Assembly: GCA_027483795.1 (NCBI GenBank)
Contig: JAIXTT010000016.1
Location: 1 to 32,832 of the forward strand
Source of the DNA: Hyphomicrobiales bacterium
GTDB taxonomy: Bacteria; Pseudomonadota; Alphaproteobacteria; Rhizobiales; Beijerinckiaceae
Direction of reading: 5' to 3'
DNA length: 32,832 nt
Shown: positions 17,013-25,163 of the stretch, piece after piece
How the letters are laid out: the number at the start of each line of letters is the position of its first letter
How positions within the stretch are numbered: the first letter of the stretch is position 1
Notes under the pieces: generated by a model
The model's database searches: none
Seen by the model: the letters and a program-made list of their open reading frames with translations, nothing else
What the model was told of the DNA's origin: nothing
Program-made: the position numbers and the translations under genes

Positions 17013-17669
17013 ATGTCGCCCTTGGTGAAGATCTGCGGACTTTCGACCCCCGAGACGCTCGACGCGGCGCTCGAGGCGGGGGCGGACATGGTCGGCTTCG
17101 TCTTCTTCCCGAAATCCCCGCGCAACGTGTCGCTCGAAGCCGCGAAGGCGCTGGGCGAGCGGACGGGCGGGCGGGCGAAGAAGGTGGCGCTGCTCGTGGA
17201 TGCGGACGATGCGGAGATCGCTTCGATCATGGAGGCGCTCCGCCCCGACGTCCTGCAGCTTCACGGCAAGGAGAGCCCGGAGCGGACGACCGAGATCCGG
17301 ACGCGCTTCGGCGTCCCCGTCATGAAGGCGCTCGGCGTCTCGACGCGGGACGATCTCACAGGGGTTCCCGCCTTCGCGGAGGTCGCGGACCTTTTGCTCT
17401 TCGACGCCAAGCCCCCGAAGGACGCCGTTCTGCCCGGCGGCAACGGCGTGGCCTTCGACTGGCCGATCCTCGCGGGCCTTGACCTCGCGAAGCCGTTCAT
17501 GGTGTCAGGAGGGCTCGATGCCGGAAACGTCCGGGACGCGCTCGCGCTGACGAAGGCGCAAGGCGCGGACGTCTCGTCCGGCGTCGAAACCGCGCCGGGG
17601 ATCAAGGATCCCCGCCGCATCCGAGATTTCGTCGAGGCGGCGCGAACCGCCCGGGAGGAGCAAGCGTGA
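17013..17669 (+). CDS. trpF: Phosphoribosylanthranilate isomerase
   Basis: This 218-residue TIM-barrel enzyme carries out the third committed step of tryptophan synthesis, an Amadori rearrangement of phosphoribosylanthranilate. Signatures are [10 protein letters not shown] at the N-terminus with the catalytic Cys, [31 protein letters not shown] with the catalytic Asp, and [10 protein letters not shown] with [12 protein letters not shown] for phosphate binding. I chose the ATG at 17013 because homology begins there; the frame is open to 16932, but that extension would overlap the previous gene. Its TGA overlaps the trpB GTG (GTGA), so translation is coupled. Confidence 0.97.
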   Translation: MSPLVKICGLSTPETLDAALEAGADMVGFVFFPKSPRNVSLEAAKALGERTGGRAKKVALLVDADDAEIASIMEALRPDVLQLHGKESPERTTEIRTRFGVPVMKALGVSTRDDLTGVPAFAEVADLLLFDAKPPKDAVLPGGNGVAFDWPILAGLDLAKPFMVSGGLDAGNVRDALALTKAQGADVSSGVETAPGIKDPRRIRDFVEAARTAREEQA

Positions 17670-18880
17670 CGGTCCAGCCCCCCAACTCCTTCCGCACCGG
17701 TCCCGACGAGACGGGCCATTTCGGCATTTTCGGCGGCCGCTTCGTCGCGGAGACGCTGATGCCGCTGATCCTCGAACTCGAACAGGCCTACAAGGACGCC
17801 AAGGCCGACCCCGAGTTCCAGAAGCAGATGAACGGCTATCTGGCCCATTATGTCGGCCGGCCGAGCCCTCTCTATTTCGCCGAACGCCTCACCGAGCATT
17901 GCGGCGGCGCGAAGATCTATCTGAAGCGCGACGAGCTGAACCACACGGGCGCGCACAAGGTGAACAACGTGCTCGGGCAGATCCTGCTCGCGATGCGCAT
18001 GGGCAAGAAGCGCATCATCGCGGAGACGGGCGCGGGCCAGCACGGCGTCGCGACGGCCACGATGTGCGCCCGCTTCGGCCTGCAATGCGTCGTCTATATG
18101 GGCGCGGTCGACGTCGAGCGGCAGAAGCCGAACGTGTTCCGCATGAAGATGCTCGGGGCCGAAGTCGTCCCCGTCCAGTCCGGCGCGAAGACGCTGAAGG
18201 ACGCGATGAACGAGGCGCTGCGCGACTGGGTGTCGAACGTCGAGGACACGTTCTACTGCATCGGCACCGCGGCGGGTCCGCATCCCTATCCCGGCATGGT
18301 CCGCGACTTCCAATGCGTGATCGGCCGCGAGACGCGGGAACAGATGATGGAGCGCGAAGGCCGCCTCCCCGACTCGCTCGTGGCCTGCATCGGCGGCGGG
18401 TCGAACGCGATCGGCCTGTTCCACCCCTTCCTCGACGACCGCGAGGTCGAGATCTACGGCGTGGAAGCGGCGGGGCACGGCATTTCCACGGGCGAACATG
18501 CGGCGTCGCTCACGGGCGGCAAGCCCGGCGTGCTGCACGGCAACCGCACCTATCTGCTGATGAACGACGACGGCCAGATCGTCGAAGGCCATTCGATCTC
18601 GGCGGGCCTCGACTATCCGGGCATCGGCCCGGAACATTCCTGGCTGCATGAGACGGGCCGGGTGAAATACATCTCCGCGACCGACAAGGAGGCGCTGGAC
18701 GCGTTCCAGCTGCTCTCCAAGCTCGAAGGCATCATCCCGGCGCTCGAGCCCTCGCACGCGGTCGCCAAGGTGCTCGAACTCGCCCCGCAGAAGCCGAAGG
18801 ATCACCTGATGGTGGTCAATCTCTGCGGCCGCGGCGACAAGGACATCTTCACCGTGGCGGAGCATCTCGGCGGCTTCTGA
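17666..18880 (+). CDS. trpB: Tryptophan synthase beta chain
   Basis: This 404-residue PLP enzyme joins indole to serine in the last step of tryptophan synthesis. The PLP lysine is K98 in [33 protein letters not shown] and the phosphate-binding [10 protein letters not shown] are intact, as is the [10 protein letters not shown] block. The start is GTG at 17666, four bases inside trpF, behind GGGAGGAG. Length is standard. trpA follows after 53 bases. Confidence 0.98.
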   Translation: MTVQPPNSFRTGPDETGHFGIFGGRFVAETLMPLILELEQAYKDAKADPEFQKQMNGYLAHYVGRPSPLYFAERLTEHCGGAKIYLKRDELNHTGAHKVNNVLGQILLAMRMGKKRIIAETGAGQHGVATATMCARFGLQCVVYMGAVDVERQKPNVFRMKMLGAEVVPVQSGAKTLKDAMNEALRDWVSNVEDTFYCIGTAAGPHPYPGMVRDFQCVIGRETREQMMEREGRLPDSLVACIGGGSNAIGLFHPFLDDREVEIYGVEAAGHGISTGEHAASLTGGKPGVLHGNRTYLLMNDDGQIVEGHSISAGLDYPGIGPEHSWLHETGRVKYISATDKEALDAFQLLSKLEGIIPALEPSHAVAKVLELAPQKPKDHLMVVNLCGRGDKDIFTVAEHLGGF

Positions 18881-18933
18881 GCCGTCGGGACGCGCTCTCC
18901 CCAATCTCCGTCGCGCGTGCTAACAGGCCGACC

Positions 18934-19770
18934 ATGACCACCCGCATCGACCGCCGCTTCGCCGAGACCCGGGCCCAAGGCCGGGCCGCCCTCGTCACCT
19001 TCGTCATGGCCGGGGATCCGGACACGGCGACCTCGCTCGCCGTGATCAAGGCGCTGCCGAAGGCGGGCGCAGACCTCATCGAAGTGGGCATGCCCTTCAC
19101 CGATCCGATGGCCGACGGTCCGGCGATCCAGGCCGCGGGCCTGCGCGCGCTCCATGCGGGCCAGACGCTCGCGAAGACGATCGGCATGGTGCGCGACTTC
19201 CGCAAGGACGATGCGGACACGCCGATCATCCTGATGGGCTACTACAACCCGATCTACATTTACGGCGTCGACCGCTTCCTGAAGGATGCCGCGGAAGCGG
19301 GCGTGGACGGCCTCATCGTCGTCGACCTGCCGCCGGAAGAGGATGCGGAACTCTGCATCCCCTCGCTGAAGGCGGGCCTGAACTTCATCCGCCTCGCCAC
19401 GCCGACCACCGACGACGCGCGCCTGCCCAAGGTGCTGCAGAATACGTCGGGCTTCGTCTATTACGTGTCGGTGACGGGCATCACGGGTTCGGCGATCCCG
19501 GACTATTCCAAGGTCGCCGGCGCGGTCGCCCGGATCAAGCGACATACCGAACTGCCCATCGCGGTCGGCTTCGGCGTGAAGAACGCGGAGACGGCGGAGA
19601 TCATCGCGCGCGGCGCCGACGGCGTCGTCGTCGGCTCGGCCTTGGTCGAAGCGGTGCGCATCTCGCTCGACGCGCAGGGCAAGGCGACGGCGAAGACCGT
19701 CGCCGCCGTGACCTCGCTCGTTTCGGACATCGCCGCGGGCGTCCGCCGCGCCGCGAAACCGGTCGCCTGA
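18934..19770 (+). CDS. trpA: Tryptophan synthase alpha chain
   Basis: This 278-residue TIM-barrel protein cleaves indole-3-glycerol phosphate and channels indole to TrpB. Catalytic residues are E50 and D61 in [28 protein letters not shown], the DLPPEE loop and the phosphate-binding GFGVKNAE and VVGSALVE blocks are all present. It follows trpB directly, with a 53-base gap that has no strong promoter, and precedes accD by 10 bases. Confidence 0.98.
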   Translation: MTTRIDRRFAETRAQGRAALVTFVMAGDPDTATSLAVIKALPKAGADLIEVGMPFTDPMADGPAIQAAGLRALHAGQTLAKTIGMVRDFRKDDADTPIILMGYYNPIYIYGVDRFLKDAAEAGVDGLIVVDLPPEEDAELCIPSLKAGLNFIRLATPTTDDARLPKVLQNTSGFVYYVSVTGITGSAIPDYSKVAGAVARIKRHTELPIAVGFGVKNAETAEIIARGADGVVVGSALVEAVRISLDAQGKATAKTVAAVTSLVSDIAAGVRRAAKPVA

Positions 19771-19780
19771 GGAGATCGTC

Positions 19781-20638
19781 ATGAGCTGGATTTCCAACGT
19801 CGCCCCGAAGATCCGCTCCTTCCTCAAGAAGGACACGCCCGAAAATCTCTGGGTGAAGTGTCCCGAAAGCGGCCAGCTCGTCTTCCACAAGGACGTCGAA
19901 GCCAACCAGTTCGTCATCCCCGGTTCGGACCATCATCTGCGCATGAATGCGACGGCGCGGCTGAAATCGATGTTCGACGAAGCCCGCTACGAGGACATCG
20001 CGATCCCGGACGTGCCGGCCGATCCGCTGAAGTTCCGGGACGAGAAGAAATATGTCGACCGCATCCGCGACGCGCGGGCGAAGACGGGACTGCAGGATGC
20101 CGTGAAGCTCGGCGTCGGCGCCGTGCACGGGACGCCCGTCACCATCGGCGTGCAGGACTTCGACTTCATGGGCGGCTCGCTCGGCATGGCGGCGGGCGAA
20201 GCGGTGATCCGCGGGCTCGAGACCGCGATCGAGCGCAAGACCCCCTTCGTGATGTTCGCGGCCTCGGGCGGAGCACGCATGCAGGAGGGCATGTTCTCCC
20301 TGATGCAGATGCCGCGCACGACCATCGCGATCCGCCGCCTGCGCGAGGCGCGCCTGCCCTATATCGTCGTGCTCACCAACCCGACCACGGGCGGCGTGAC
20401 GGCGTCCTATGCGATGCTCGGCGACGTCCACATCGCCGAACCGGGCGCGCTGATCGGCTTCGCCGGGCCGCGCGTGATCGAACAGACGATCCGCGAAAAG
20501 CTGCCCGCGGGCTTCCAGCGTTCGGAATATCTCAAGGACCACGGCATGGTGGACATGGTCGTGCACCGGCATGAGCTGCGCGCCGTGATCGGGCGATTGT
20601 GCCGGCTTCTGACCCACGCGCCCGCCAAGGCGGCCTGA
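19781..20638 (+). CDS. accD: Acetyl-CoA carboxylase carboxyltransferase subunit beta, without zinc cysteines
   Basis: This 285-residue subunit forms with AccA the carboxyltransferase that makes malonyl-CoA for fatty-acid synthesis. The core [23 protein letters not shown] and [13 protein letters not shown] blocks are intact. The N-terminal zinc ribbon of E. coli AccD has CxxC...CxxC; here the aligned positions are C27, S30, I46 and S49, so three of four ligands are gone while the surrounding fold (KCPESGQ, then IPGSDHH) is kept. I recall the same loss in other Rhizobiales, so it is probably lineage-wide rather than damage. It has a GGAG ribosome site and lies 10 bases after trpA. The next plus-strand gene is a PBP, not folC. 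Confidence 0.96.
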   Translation: MSWISNVAPKIRSFLKKDTPENLWVKCPESGQLVFHKDVEANQFVIPGSDHHLRMNATARLKSMFDEARYEDIAIPDVPADPLKFRDEKKYVDRIRDARAKTGLQDAVKLGVGAVHGTPVTIGVQDFDFMGGSLGMAAGEAVIRGLETAIERKTPFVMFAASGGARMQEGMFSLMQMPRTTIAIRRLREARLPYIVVLTNPTTGGVTASYAMLGDVHIAEPGALIGFAGPRVIEQTIREKLPAGFQRSEYLKDHGMVDMVVHRHELRAVIGRLCRLLTHAPAKAA

Positions 20639-20651
20639 TGCCCCGTCAAGG

Positions 20652-20666
20652 GTAACGCCTCCTTAA
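20652..20666 (+). promoter_or_regulatory. Candidate CtrA-binding box upstream of the penicillin-binding protein
   Basis: GTAA, seven bases, then TTAA: one mismatch from TTAA-N7-TTAA. It is in the 78-base gap after accD, 50 bases before the PBP start codon. A similar single-mismatch site precedes divL in this window. By-eye match only. Confidence 0.35.
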
Positions 20667-20716
20667 TTCCGCCCCCGTAAGGCTCTACCCGCGCTCGATC
20701 GACAGAGGCTGTGTGC

Positions 20717-23077
20717 ATGGCGCAAGGTGGACGCGACCGTCCGCGCGAACGCCGGGGACCGTCTTCCGACGGCGGCGGGGAAGGGCGCGGGAGCGATATT
20801 CGTCTCACCCGCGACGATCGCGCGTCCGTGTCGAGCCGCGACGAGGATCCGCGCCGGCGCGACGACGGCGAAGCCGCGGGCGCGAAGGCGCCGCGCAAGC
20901 CGAAAGCCGAAGCGGGAAAGAAGAAGCGACGGCGGCGACCCGCGTCGATCATCGGTCGCCTGTTCTACTGGTCCGCCGTGCTGTGCCTCTGGGGCTTGAT
21001 CGCGGTCGGGGCGCTTTTCGCCTATCACGCGACCAAGCTCCCGCCGATCGACCAACTCGCCGTCCCGAAACGGCCGCCCAATGTCGCGATTCTGGCGTCC
21101 GACGGCTCGCTCCTCGCCAATCGGGGCGAAACGGGGGGGCGCGCGATCGAGCTCAAGGAACTGCCGCCCTATCTGCCGCAAGCCTTTCTCGCCATCGAGG
21201 ATCGGCGTTTCTACAGCCATTTCGGCGTCGACCCGATCGGCATCGCGCGCGCCATGGTCCGCAACCTGACGCGGTCGAGCGGGCCGATGCAGGGCGGCTC
21301 GACATTGACCCAGCAGCTCGCGAAGAACCTGTTCCTCACGCAGGAACGGACCGCCTCCCGCAAGATCCAGGAGGCGATCCTCGCCGTCTGGCTGGAGCGC
21401 AACTACAGCAAGGATCAGATCCTCGAGCTCTATCTCAACCGCGTCTATTTCGGCGCGGGAGCCTATGGAGTCGACGCGGCGTCGCTGCGCTATTTCGGCA
21501 AGCCCGCCCGGCAGGTCACGCTGGCGGAGGCCGCGATCCTCGCGGGGCTGGTGCAGTCGCCCTCCCGGCTGGCGCCGAACCGCAATCCGAACGGCGCGCA
21601 GGCACGCGCGGAACTGGTGCTCGCCGCCATGGCGCGGGAGGGGCTCGTATCGGACGAGATGGTCAAGCTCGCCCTCATCAACCCGGCCAAGACGGTGAAG
21701 CCCGCGGGTTCGGGTTCGTTCGGCTACGCCGCCGACCACGTGATGGACGTGCTCGACGACTTCATCGGCACGATCGAGACGGACCTCGTGGTGCAGACCA
21801 CGATCGACGCCGGGATCCAGCTCGCGGCGGAAAAGGCGCTGGTCGAGGAACTGGCGCAGAAGGGCGAGCGCAGCGGCGTGACGCAGGGCGCGCTCGTCGC
21901 CATGCGGCCGGACGGCGCGATCACCGCGCTGGTGGGCGGGCGCGACTATGCCGCGAGCCAATACAACCGCGCCGTCGTGGCGAAGCGACAGCCGGGCTCC
22001 TCCTTCAAGCCCTTCGTCTATCTCGCCGCCGTCGAACAGGGCATGACCCCCGACACGCTGCGGGAGGACGCCCCGCTCAACATCCGCGGCTGGACGCCGG
22101 AAAACTATTCGCGCGACTATAAGGGCCAGGTGACGTTGAAGGCGGCCCTTTCGCAATCGCTCAACACCGTCGCCGTGAGGGTCGGCATGGAAGTCGGGCC
22201 GAAGACGGTGGCCGCGACGGCGCAACGCATGGGCATCCGCTCCAAGCTCGAAGCCAATGCCTCGATCGCCCTCGGCACGTCGGAGGTGACGGCGCTCGAA
22301 CTCGTCTCGGCCTATGCCCCCTTCGCCAACGGCGGCATCGGCGTGCTGCCCTATGTGATCACGAGCGTGAAGAAGCGCGACGGCGAGATCGTCTATCGCC
22401 GGACGGGCGGCGGCCTCGGCCGCGTCGTCTCGCCGGAGGCGGTCGGCATGATGAACGTCATGCTGCGCGAGACCGTGACCCATGGAACCGCGCGCCGCGC
22501 GGAAGCCGCTCCCGGCTGGCAGACCGCCGGCAAGACCGGAACCAGCCAGGAATTCCGCGACGCATGGTTCGTCGGCTACACGTCCTCGCTGGTCGCGGGC
22601 GTCTGGCTCGGCAATGACGACGGCACGCCTACGAAGCGCGTCTCCGGCGGCGGGCTTCCCGTCGACGTCTGGAGCCGCTTCATGAAGACGGCCACGGCGG
22701 GGACCGCGCCGCAACCGTTGCCGAACATGCCCTCCGGATGGAGCTTCCCCGCCTTGCTCGGCGCTTCGGGAGACGTGCCGCAGGACGAACCCCTTCCGGT
22801 CCCGCCCGCCTCGGTCGGCGGCGCACAGGCCCAGAGATCCGCTCCGGTGCCGCGCGCGGGCGACGTTCCCCGCGCGACCCCGATCCCGCCCGCACCCGTC
22901 GGCGCGTCGGTCCCCTCCGGCACGCCGGAGCGCCCCGTTCCCCCGGCCCCGATCGGCCGGGCGGGCGGCGACGACGGGCCGCGCCCGCCCGGCCTCGTCG
23001 GCGGCGGCGCTGCGCCGCAACGGACGAATCCGGGCCCGCAGGAGCCGGGGCTGTTCGACAGGCTGTTCGGCCGCTGA
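20717..23077 (+). CDS. Class A penicillin-binding protein (PBP1A family), bifunctional peptidoglycan synthase
   Basis: This 786-residue protein polymerises and cross-links peptidoglycan. Order of parts: a charged, disordered cytoplasmic tail (1-80), one transmembrane helix (about 83-104), a GT51 glycosyltransferase domain (about 140-320) with catalytic E161 in EDRRFYSHFG and GGSTLTQQLAKN, then the transpeptidase with nucleophile S428 in SSFK (K431), S481-L-N483 and K606-T-G. The C-terminal 115 residues are Pro/Ala/Gly-rich and disordered. The OB insertion typical of MrcA-type PBP1A is not apparent between the two domains. I chose the ATG at 20717 (AGAGG eight bases upstream) over the GTG two codons earlier. 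Its TGA abuts the stop of the convergent exporter gene. Exact subtype is uncertain, so no symbol is given. Confidence 0.94.
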   Translation: MAQGGRDRPRERRGPSSDGGGEGRGSDIRLTRDDRASVSSRDEDPRRRDDGEAAGAKAPRKPKAEAGKKKRRRRPASIIGRLFYWSAVLCLWGLIAVGALFAYHATKLPPIDQLAVPKRPPNVAILASDGSLLANRGETGGRAIELKELPPYLPQAFLAIEDRRFYSHFGVDPIGIARAMVRNLTRSSGPMQGGSTLTQQLAKNLFLTQERTASRKIQEAILAVWLERNYSKDQILELYLNRVYFGAGAYGVDAASLRYFGKPARQVTLAEAAILAGLVQSPSRLAPNRNPNGAQARAELVLAAMAREGLVSDEMVKLALINPAKTVKPAGSGSFGYAADHVMDVLDDFIGTIETDLVVQTTIDAGIQLAAEKALVEELAQKGERSGVTQGALVAMRPDGAITALVGGRDYAASQYNRAVVAKRQPGSSFKPFVYLAAVEQGMTPDTLREDAPLNIRGWTPENYSRDYKGQVTLKAALSQSLNTVAVRVGMEVGPKTVAATAQRMGIRSKLEANASIALGTSEVTALELVSAYAPFANGGIGVLPYVITSVKKRDGEIVYRRTGGGLGRVVSPEAVGMMNVMLRETVTHGTARRAEAAPGWQTAGKTGTSQEFRDAWFVGYTSSLVAGVWLGNDDGTPTKRVSGGGLPVDVWSRFMKTATAGTAPQPLPNMPSGWSFPALLGASGDVPQDEPLPVPPASVGGAQAQRSAPVPRAGDVPRATPIPPAPVGASVPSGTPERPVPPAPIGRAGGDDGPRPPGLVGGGAAPQRTNPGPQEPGLFDRLFGR

Positions 23078-24268
23078 TCAGGCCGCGGCAGGCGGCTTCG
23101 ACAGGGCGAAGACCGCGAAGGCCGCGATGCCCAGCGCCGCGATGACGAGCGGCAGCGCCAGCGGCGTGACGTCGAGCGCATGGCCGAGGCCGATCCCGAC
23201 GACCGCCGCCGCGCTCATCTGGCACAGCCCGATGAAGGAGGAGGCCGCGCCCGCGCGGTCCGGGAAAGGCCCCATCGCGCCGGCCATGGACTGCGGCAGC
23301 GTGAAGCCGATCCCGCAGGTGTAGAGCGCCATGGGCAGCATGATCTCGAAGGGCGTTCCGGGGCCGGCCATGGCGCCCGCGAGCATGGCGATCCCGCCGA
23401 GCGCGAGACAGGTCACGCCGAGCCGCACCGTCCCCCGGATGCCGCGTTTCCCCACGACCCGCTGCGCGATGATCGTGCCCGTGATGTAGCCCAGCACCAC
23501 GAAGGAGAAGGCGAAGCCGAACAGGATCTCCGACAGGCCGTAGACCTGCTGGAGCACGAAGGACGAGCCGGAGATGAAGGCGAAGAGACCCGAATAGGCG
23601 AGCGCGCAGGTGACGAGATAGAGCCGATAGGTCGAGTTCTCGAGCAGCACGCCGTAGCCGCGCAGGATCGCCGGGACGGAAAGCGGCTCGGTCGAGCGGC
23701 GCTTCAGCGTCTCGGGAAGGCCGACCACGACCACGGCGGCGAGCGCGAGCCCGAGGACGGTCGTCACGAAGAAGGTCGAGCGCCAGCCGAAGGCGGCTTC
23801 CAGAAGACCGCCGGCGATGGGAGCCGCGGCGGGCACGACGCCCATGACCGTGCCCATGCGCGACAGTTCCTTGCCCGCGCGCGCTCCCTCATAGAGATCG
23901 CGCACGACGGCGCGGGCCAGCACGATGGGACCGGAAGCCCCGAGCGCCTGCAGGAAGCGCGCACCCGTCAGCATCTCGATCGAACTCGCGAAGGCGCAGG
24001 CGAGGCTCGCGACGATGAAGAGCGCCATGCCCGCGAGCAGCACGGGCTTGCGGCCGTAGCGGTCCGCGACGGGCCCGTAGAAGACCTGGCCCGCGGCGAA
24101 GCCGACGAGGAAGGCGGAGAGCGTCAGCTGCGCGCCCGCCGTATCGCTCCCGAAACCGCGCGCGATCATGGGCAGCGACGGCAGATACATGTCCGTCGAA
24201 AGCGGGCCGAGCGAGGTCAGAAGCGCAAGAAGCGCCGTGAGCGCGAGCGTATCGGGGCGAAGAGGCAT
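23078..24268 (-). CDS. Bcr/CflA-type drug-resistance MFS exporter
   Basis: This 396-residue protein has about 12 hydrophobic segments and the major facilitator motif A (GPVADRYGRKPVLLAG) between helices 2 and 3. The N-terminal STDMYLPSLPMIA and the ARAVVRDLYEG block after helix 4 are typical of the Bcr/CflA (DHA1) drug:H+ antiporter family; the substrate cannot be told from sequence. The ATG at 24268 has GGAG five bases upstream. It runs convergently into the PBP gene: the two stop codons are directly adjacent, forming TGATCA, and no hairpin separates them. No regulator gene is adjacent. Confidence 0.93.
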   Translation of the reverse strand: MPLRPDTLALTALLALLTSLGPLSTDMYLPSLPMIARGFGSDTAGAQLTLSAFLVGFAAGQVFYGPVADRYGRKPVLLAGMALFIVASLACAFASSIEMLTGARFLQALGASGPIVLARAVVRDLYEGARAGKELSRMGTVMGVVPAAAPIAGGLLEAAFGWRSTFFVTTVLGLALAAVVVVGLPETLKRRSTEPLSVPAILRGYGVLLENSTYRLYLVTCALAYSGLFAFISGSSFVLQQVYGLSEILFGFAFSFVVLGYITGTIIAQRVVGKRGIRGTVRLGVTCLALGGIAMLAGAMAGPGTPFEIMLPMALYTCGIGFTLPQSMAGAMGPFPDRAGAASSFIGLCQMSAAAVVGIGLGHALDVTPLALPLVIAALGIAAFAVFALSKPPAAA

Positions 24269-24342
24269 GCGGACTCCGGCGTCGCCTCATGCTTAAGCCC
24301 GGCGGCACGCCCTGTCATCGCGGAAGAATGCGGAGCCTCGTC

Positions 24343-25089
24343 TCACCGATAGCGGTGCAGACCCGGGCCGTTGCGGTCGAGCCAGGCCTCGGCTTCGTCG
24401 GTGACGGGGCAGATCTCCTTCAGGAGACGCCAGAAGCGGTTCGAATGGTTCATCTCGCGCCGATGCGTCGCCTCATGCGCGGCGAGATAGTCGAGCACGA
24501 AGGGCGGGGCCATGATCAGCCGCCAGGAGAAGTTGAGACGACCGGCGGAGGTGCAGGAGCCCCAGCGGCTTCTGGTGTCGCGCAGCGTGATGCCGGACAC
24601 GACGACGCCGAGCGCGGCGGCGTGGCGGGACACGGCGGCCGCGAGATCCTTCCCCGCCTCCCGCTTCAGGAAGTCGCTCACGCGGCGGCGGGCATGTTCG
24701 GGAAGGCCGGAGACGGCGATGACGGGCGCGCCGTCCGCCCCCGTCTCGACCCGGACAGCGCCCCGCATGCCGGGACGATGCTCGATGCGATGCGGCACGC
24801 CGCGGAAGGGAACCGTCGCGCCCGGCTCCATCGCGATCATCTCGGGCAGGCGCGCGAGACGCGCCGCGATCCAGCCGGTGTGACGGGCGGCGAAGTCGGA
24901 GGCGGTGCGCAGATCGGCCTTGGCGGGCAAGGTCATCACGATCGCGCCCGACCCCGAGCAGACACGGAGCGTGTAGCGACGCGCCGTGGACGAACGCTTG
25001 AGCGCGACGGTGAAACTGCCCGTGCCGTGCGGCACGACGATATGGCCCGGTTCGGGGGGCCGGGCGGCCCGGAGACGCGCGAGAATCAT
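24343..25089 (-). CDS. YgjP-like (DUF45) zinc metallopeptidase
   Basis: This 248-residue protein belongs to the YgjP/M48-like metallopeptidase family. The zinc site is HEATHRREMNHS: H205, E206 and H209 with H215 as third ligand. The preceding RDTRSRWGSCTSAGRLNFSWRL block is the family's most conserved stretch. There is no signal peptide, so it is cytoplasmic; its cellular substrate is not established. Two starts are possible, GTG at 25092 and ATG at 25089, directly in tandem and without a clear ribosome site; I took the ATG. It lies 71 bases downstream of phaZ on the same strand, behind an inverted repeat, and 74 bases before the exporter. Confidence 0.9.
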   Translation of the reverse strand: MILARLRAARPPEPGHIVVPHGTGSFTVALKRSSTARRYTLRVCSGSGAIVMTLPAKADLRTASDFAARHTGWIAARLARLPEMIAMEPGATVPFRGVPHRIEHRPGMRGAVRVETGADGAPVIAVSGLPEHARRRVSDFLKREAGKDLAAAVSRHAAALGVVVSGITLRDTRSRWGSCTSAGRLNFSWRLIMAPPFVLDYLAAHEATHRREMNHSNRFWRLLKEICPVTDEAEAWLDRNGPGLHRYR

Positions 25090-25103
25090 CACGTTCGAAC
25101 GAT

Positions 25104-25149
25104 GCCGAAGGCGCGCTCTTGCGTCATCAGGGAAGTGTGCGCCTTCGGC
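25104..25149. repeat. 11-bp perfect inverted repeat between phaZ and the YgjP gene
   Basis: GCCGAAGGCGC at 25104-25114 is repeated in reverse complement at 25139-25149, with a 24-base loop. It fills most of the 71-base gap. No T tract follows on either strand, so it is not a classic terminator; it could be an operator, an RNA stem that reduces read-through, or an mRNA 3'-end stabiliser for phaZ. Confidence 0.6.
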
Positions 25150-25163
25150 CCGAATGAGCGGCG

